Of a stretch of 8,678 nucleotides of DNA, positions 6,494-8,678 are shown piece by piece. The stretch is from assembly GCA_030623665.1 (NCBI GenBank), contig JAUXLO010000072.1:1-8678 (forward strand). Direction: 5' to 3'. Within the stretch, counting starts at the first letter, position 1, and each line of letters starts with the position of its first letter. The notes below the pieces were generated by a model that was given only the letters and a program-made list of their open reading frames with translations, ran no database searches and had not been told where the DNA came from. This DNA is from Planctomycetota bacterium. Its GTDB lineage: Bacteria > Planctomycetota > Brocadiia > Brocadiales > Bathyanammoxibiaceae. Both the position numbers and the translations under genes were made by a program.

Positions 6494-7366
6494 CTAAGAT
6501 TTATTAGAGCCATTTACTATGGTGTCCCTCAGACGTTTGGCGCGCATGAGCCTGGAGGATAGTATGCGTGACCATCTTCCGTCTATGGTGGATTTTAAAG
6601 AATCCAGCTCTTTTTGAAATACGGCTAATGCACTTAAAACCTCCCGGCGGTTTTGCAGCAATATGTCACACCACAGGGCAGGGTCGCTTGAAGCGATTCT
6701 TGTCATGTCGCAGAGTCCAGGTCCGCAGTATGGTAATTTCCCCTTCCCCACCGTCTTAACCAGTGAAGCGGCCAGGAGGAGAGGCAGGTGGCTTGTCACT
6801 GCGAGTGTCCGGTCGTGTTCTTCTGGGGACATAACGCGTACCCTGGCTCCTAGTCCGCGCCACAGGGACTTTACCTTCCGGAGTTCTTGCACCTTACAGT
6901 CGGTGGGCGTCAGTATGCAGACAGACCCCTTAAACAGGTCCCCTCTCGCCGCTGCGACGCCCCTCTGCTCGGAGCCGGCGACCGGATGGCCCCCGATAAA
7001 GGCTATACCCTCCCTTTTCATCTCCTCGATAAGCGCCACTATCTCGCCCTTTGTGCTGCCCACATCGGTGAGGACGGCCCCGCGCTTCATCGAAGGGATG
7101 GCCCCTGCGGCCATCTCGGGGATTAGCCGTACGGATGTGCACAGGATTACTATGTCGGCATCCCGAACACCTTTCGCTATATTCTGAGTGGCCCGGTCAA
7201 TAGCCCCCATCTTAAGGGCCCTGGCCAGGGATACCCGGCGGTGGCCTATGCCTATAACGGATTTGGCAAGTCTGTTCTTCTTTAGACCGAGCCCTATGGA
7301 CGCGCCTATGAGGCCGGGCCCGATGATGGAAACCGTGCCGAGATTCTTAGCTGTATTTCTTGACAT
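6494..7366 (-). CDS. tyrA: Prephenate/arogenate dehydrogenase (TyrA)
   Basis: The enzyme oxidatively decarboxylates prephenate (or arogenate) on the way to tyrosine, in the cytoplasm. The 290-aa protein starts with a Rossmann domain: IIGPGLIGASIG (14-25). Next come TDVGSTKG (100-107), the GGHPVAGSE motif with H127, and TSHLP with H193 leading into the helical dimerisation domain. No ACT or chorismate mutase domain is present, so this is the simple form. After the second Rossmann strand (IGIG) it has H42-R43-R44 instead of an acidic residue, which points to NADP+ rather than NAD+. I chose the ATG at 7366 because conserved sequence starts just after it, a GGGG sits 5 nt upstream, and a promoter lies immediately before. 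An in-frame GTG (7444) and an ATG (7411) further upstream are less likely. No other aromatic-pathway gene is in the window. Confidence 0.92.
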   Translation of the reverse strand: MSRNTAKNLGTVSIIGPGLIGASIGLGLKKNRLAKSVIGIGHRRVSLARALKMGAIDRATQNIAKGVRDADIVILCTSVRLIPEMAAGAIPSMKRGAVLTDVGSTKGEIVALIEEMKREGIAFIGGHPVAGSEQRGVAAARGDLFKGSVCILTPTDCKVQELRKVKSLWRGLGARVRVMSPEEHDRTLAVTSHLPLLLAASLVKTVGKGKLPYCGPGLCDMTRIASSDPALWCDILLQNRREVLSALAVFQKELDSLKSTIDGRWSRILSSRLMRAKRLRDTIVNGSNKS

Positions 7367-7393
7367 AGCCACCCCACACAGTACAAATAAATT

Positions 7394-7421
7394 ATTATAA
7401 AAAAGTCCCATGCAAATACAA
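7394..7421 (-). promoter_or_regulatory. Candidate promoter for tyrA
   Basis: On the minus strand TTGTAT (7421-7416) is followed after 16 nt by a perfect TATAAT (7399-7394). Transcription would start near 7387 and give a leader of about 20 nt before the ATG at 7366. A perfect TTGACA also lies at 7441-7436, but the hexamer 17 nt after it (TATTTG) is a poor -10. The position supports the shorter TyrA start. Confidence 0.5.
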
Positions 7422-7543
7422 CATAAACGGCCTTTTGTCAACACATTTAGCGTTGGGGTCGGTTACTTTGGTGCGGTAACATATACGGTATGGCAGGCTA
7501 TGAAGGTGTAGGCATTTTGCATGGCGGGTGCAGTGCTTCAGCC

Positions 7544-7669
7544 CTAGCGAAGGAGCCAGTTGAACCAGTCCATGCCTCTTGAGCGACCTTCCAACAGTCT
7601 TACTATCTCTTTGTCAAACGCCTTCCTGTTCGCCTCATGTCCCACTGCCTGAGTTGTACCAGCAGACAC
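7544..7669 (-). CDS. Possible 41-aa small ORF downstream of the P460-like gene
   Basis: The frame opens at GTG (7669), 27 nt after the stop of the P460-like gene, and ends at TAG (7544-7546). The peptide has a charged middle (HEANRKAFDKEIVRLLEG) and a tryptophan-rich end (GMDWFNWLLR), which looks more like real protein than random frame. Codon use (ATA, AGG, AGA) agrees with the neighbours. No proper ribosome-binding site stands before the GTG, and a second in-frame GTG follows at codon 9. I do not recognise a family. It may be a small partner gene, or the remnant of a longer one. The rest of the 330-nt gap between tyrA and the P460-like gene holds the tyrA promoter and nothing else I can support. 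Confidence 0.35.
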   Translation of the reverse strand: MSAGTTQAVGHEANRKAFDKEIVRLLEGRSRGMDWFNWLLR

Positions 7670-7696
7670 CCTTTACATCATAATGATTCAGTGTCA

Positions 7697-8206
7697 TCAT
7701 TTGGTCATTATGTAATCGAATTGTTTTCTGCCGCTATGGCACGCTATGCACATGGGAGCACAACCAGCCACCATTATATCACCCTTCGGCGAATATTTGG
7801 CCCAGAACCAGTTGTTGGCCTCAGGATTGTAGCCGGCCACCTTGTACATCACGGTTACGGCCACCATCTCCTTGTCAGGCCTATAGTTTTCTTTGACTAT
7901 GATGGCACCATTGGGCATTACTCCGGCACTCTGAATTACGGCCTTGCGGGCGCCACCATTTACATAGGTGGTCAAGAGCGCCCCATGGGGCACCGTGCCC
8001 ATATACAATGCCTTTTTATCCGGCCACATCCGCCACTCGGTGTAAGGGGAGTCTTTTGTAATGTAACTCCAGAGGGCCTTTGCCTCAGGTGCTGGAGCAC
8101 CAGGCGCTACACCGACCTCCGTTGGCACATATTTAGCGCAAGATGCGGCAAGAACAAAGAAAAAACCCAGAAGTAGAGCTGGCATGACCAATGACCTTGC
8201 TTTCAT
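7697..8206 (-). CDS. Cytochrome P460-family c-type heme lipoprotein
   Basis: This 169-aa protein has an N-terminal export signal: a basic start, then the hydrophobic stretch MPALLLGFFFVLA. It ends in AASC, so C23 is a candidate lipidated cysteine and the protein would be anchored outside the cytoplasm. The domain from about 45 matches the cytochrome P460 family as I recall it: PHGALLTTYVN (73-83), MPNGAIIVKENY (97-108), WFWAKYSP (133-140). The C-terminal c-heme motif is C153-I-A-C156-H157, followed by FDYIMT. K105 in the IIVKENY segment appears to align with the lysine that cross-links to the heme in Nitrosomonas P460; this is from memory. P460 proteins act on hydroxylamine or nitric oxide, but divergent members have unknown substrates. 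The ATG at 8206 has GGGAG upstream at good spacing; the in-frame TTG two codons earlier is less likely. A paralogue lies directly upstream. Confidence 0.75.
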   Translation of the reverse strand: MKARSLVMPALLLGFFFVLAASCAKYVPTEVGVAPGAPAPEAKALWSYITKDSPYTEWRMWPDKKALYMGTVPHGALLTTYVNGGARKAVIQSAGVMPNGAIIVKENYRPDKEMVAVTVMYKVAGYNPEANNWFWAKYSPKGDIMVAGCAPMCIACHSGRKQFDYIMTK

Positions 8207-8327
8207 AATCAAATCTCCCAGTGATAGTTAGTCTTTCCTTGCAATATGATGAAAATGTCCGGGGAAACTGCATAGGCCGGTATGAAGTCTATCTTTTATT
8301 CCCCATCTCCCGTGCCATACTCGGATA

Positions 8328-8447
8328 AGAGGAAACCTCTGCAAAATATAAAATTTTGGCGTCCATTGACTGTGTCAATGGAAAATTCCCCAGCGACACA
8401 GTCGCTGGACTCCATAAGGGATAGTTTTTCCGAGGTCTCAAGAGACC
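8328..8447. repeat. Train of five hairpins forming an imperfect palindrome
   Basis: Five hairpins follow each other. They are AGAGG-AAA-CCTCT (8328-8340), CAAAAT-ATAAA-ATTTTG (8342-8358), a 9-bp stem (8362-8382), an 8-bp stem (8390-8408) and GGTCTC-AA-GAGACC (8434-8447). The flanks 8332-8360 and 8411-8439 match each other in inverted orientation at 17 of 29 positions, so the palindrome is about 108 nt long. Runs of A or T near the last hairpin are on the wrong side for an intrinsic terminator. Confidence 0.7.
8361..8410. repeat. Twin-hairpin palindromic core (50 nt)
   Basis: The left hairpin is TCCATTGAC-TGT-GTCAATGGA (9-bp perfect stem, 8362-8382). The right hairpin is CCAGCGAC-ACA-GTCGCTGG (8-bp perfect stem, 8390-8408). 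GTCC (8361-8364) can also pair with GGAC (8407-8410) as an outer stem. The left 22 nt equal the reverse complement of the right 22 nt at 17 positions. Four of the five differences form two compensated base pairs (TT/AA against GC/GC), and the fifth gives a T-A or T-G pair depending on the arm. Confidence 0.88.
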
Positions 8448-8593
8448 AAAAAGGCAAGAACTCATAGAAAAGATACAAGAAACAACCTGCCCATTAATTC
8501 GCCACCTTTCTTGAAAACCTGCTTAGCATGACACCCCTGCTATCGCTTGACTCAGACACGGAGGCGTCCTTTGGCGTTGCTTCATGTCCGCGG

Positions 8594-8678
8594 TTATTCC
8601 GTCATTATGTAATCGTTTGCCTTCTTCATTCCGTGGCACTCGATACACATGGGCACCTTGCCTACTGCCTTTCCCCCC
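8594..8678 (-). CDS. 3' end of a second cytochrome P460-family gene (partial)
   Basis: Only the last 27 codons and the TAA stop (8596-8594) are inside the window; the 5' part continues past the right edge. The peptide has the c-heme motif CIECH preceded by KVPM, and ends NDYIMTE. It aligns with the end of the downstream P460-like lipoprotein: over the last 18 residues, 11 are identical (M, C, I, C, H, K, D, Y, I, M, T). This frame is too short and truncated to stand out by length, but the match is clear. The two genes are therefore tandem paralogues in the same direction. Signal peptide and lipobox cannot be checked here. Confidence 0.75.
   Translation of the reverse strand, partial: GGKAVGKVPMCIECHGMKKANDYIMTE

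Larger units (their letters stand above)
8207..8593. other. 387-nt intergenic region between the two P460-like genes
   Basis: No convincing gene is present. Short frames exist on both strands (about 60 aa), but they run through the hairpin cluster and resemble no protein. The right third, just after the upstream P460-like stop, has a frame whose peptide begins GHEA, like the small ORF after the second P460-like gene. The centre is a train of hairpins. The left part (8207-8327) holds the ribosome-binding site of the P460-like gene and no clear promoter. Confidence 0.7.

Noticed and set aside
7367..7444. N-terminal extension of TyrA (26 residues, GTG start), possibly a membrane segment
   Set aside because: It overlaps the predicted promoter, has no ribosome-binding site and is outside the conserved domain.
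7462..7480. Inverted repeat GTTAC/GTAAC upstream of tyrA as an operator
   Set aside because: Only 5 bp with a 9-nt loop and upstream of any promoter; expected by chance.
8425..8452. Hairpin GGTCTC/GAGACC with nearby T and A runs as a bidirectional terminator
   Set aside because: In each direction the U-run precedes the hairpin instead of following it.
8282..8478. Open frames of about 60 aa on both strands
   Set aside because: Both run through the hairpin train; the peptides merely translate the palindromes and no ribosome-binding site supports them.

Overview
All recognisable genes in this window lie on the minus strand, so transcription runs from the right end to the left. The base composition is moderate, with regular use of ATA and AGG codons. 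The content is mostly core metabolism: tyrosine and purine biosynthesis, one-carbon folate activation and an iron-sulfur electron-transfer subunit. Two cytochrome P460-type heme lipoprotein genes sit at the right end. P460 cytochromes beside formate-tetrahydrofolate ligase and a NuoE-type protein would fit an anaerobic or nitrogen-cycling bacterium, for example an anammox-type planctomycete or a relative. That placement is an inference; there is no rRNA or other marker here.

Layout in transcription order. (1) 8678-8594: the 3' end of one P460-like gene, cut by the window edge. (2) 8593-8207: a long intergenic stretch with a train of perfect small hairpins inside a roughly 108-nt imperfect palindrome. 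(3) 8206-7697: a complete P460-like lipoprotein, followed by a possible 41-aa ORF at 7669-7544. (4) 7366-6494: prephenate/arogenate dehydrogenase (TyrA) with a promoter just upstream. (5) 6493-6275: an intergenic region holding a second palindromic element of the same design. (6) 6274-3398: PurL, with two PurS-like domains fused at its N-terminus. (7) 3328-1598: formate-tetrahydrofolate ligase. (8) 1597-1382: an intergenic region with hairpins and a good promoter. (9) 1381-584: PurQ. (10) 567-7: a NuoE-like [2Fe-2S] protein, with a possible GTG start of the next gene at the left edge.

How the genes fit together. The PurL fusion carries the synthetase and both PurS units. PurQ supplies ammonia from glutamine, so the two genes make a complete FGAM synthase. 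Formate-tetrahydrofolate ligase, placed between them, makes the 10-formyl-tetrahydrofolate that feeds purine formylation steps. NuoE follows purQ by 16 nt and probably shares its transcript.

The most unusual structure is the pair of intergenic palindromes at 6406-6459 and 8361-8410. Each is a global inverted repeat whose two halves are themselves perfect hairpins. Where the two halves differ, nearly every difference is a compensated base pair. The two elements share this plan but not their stem sequences.
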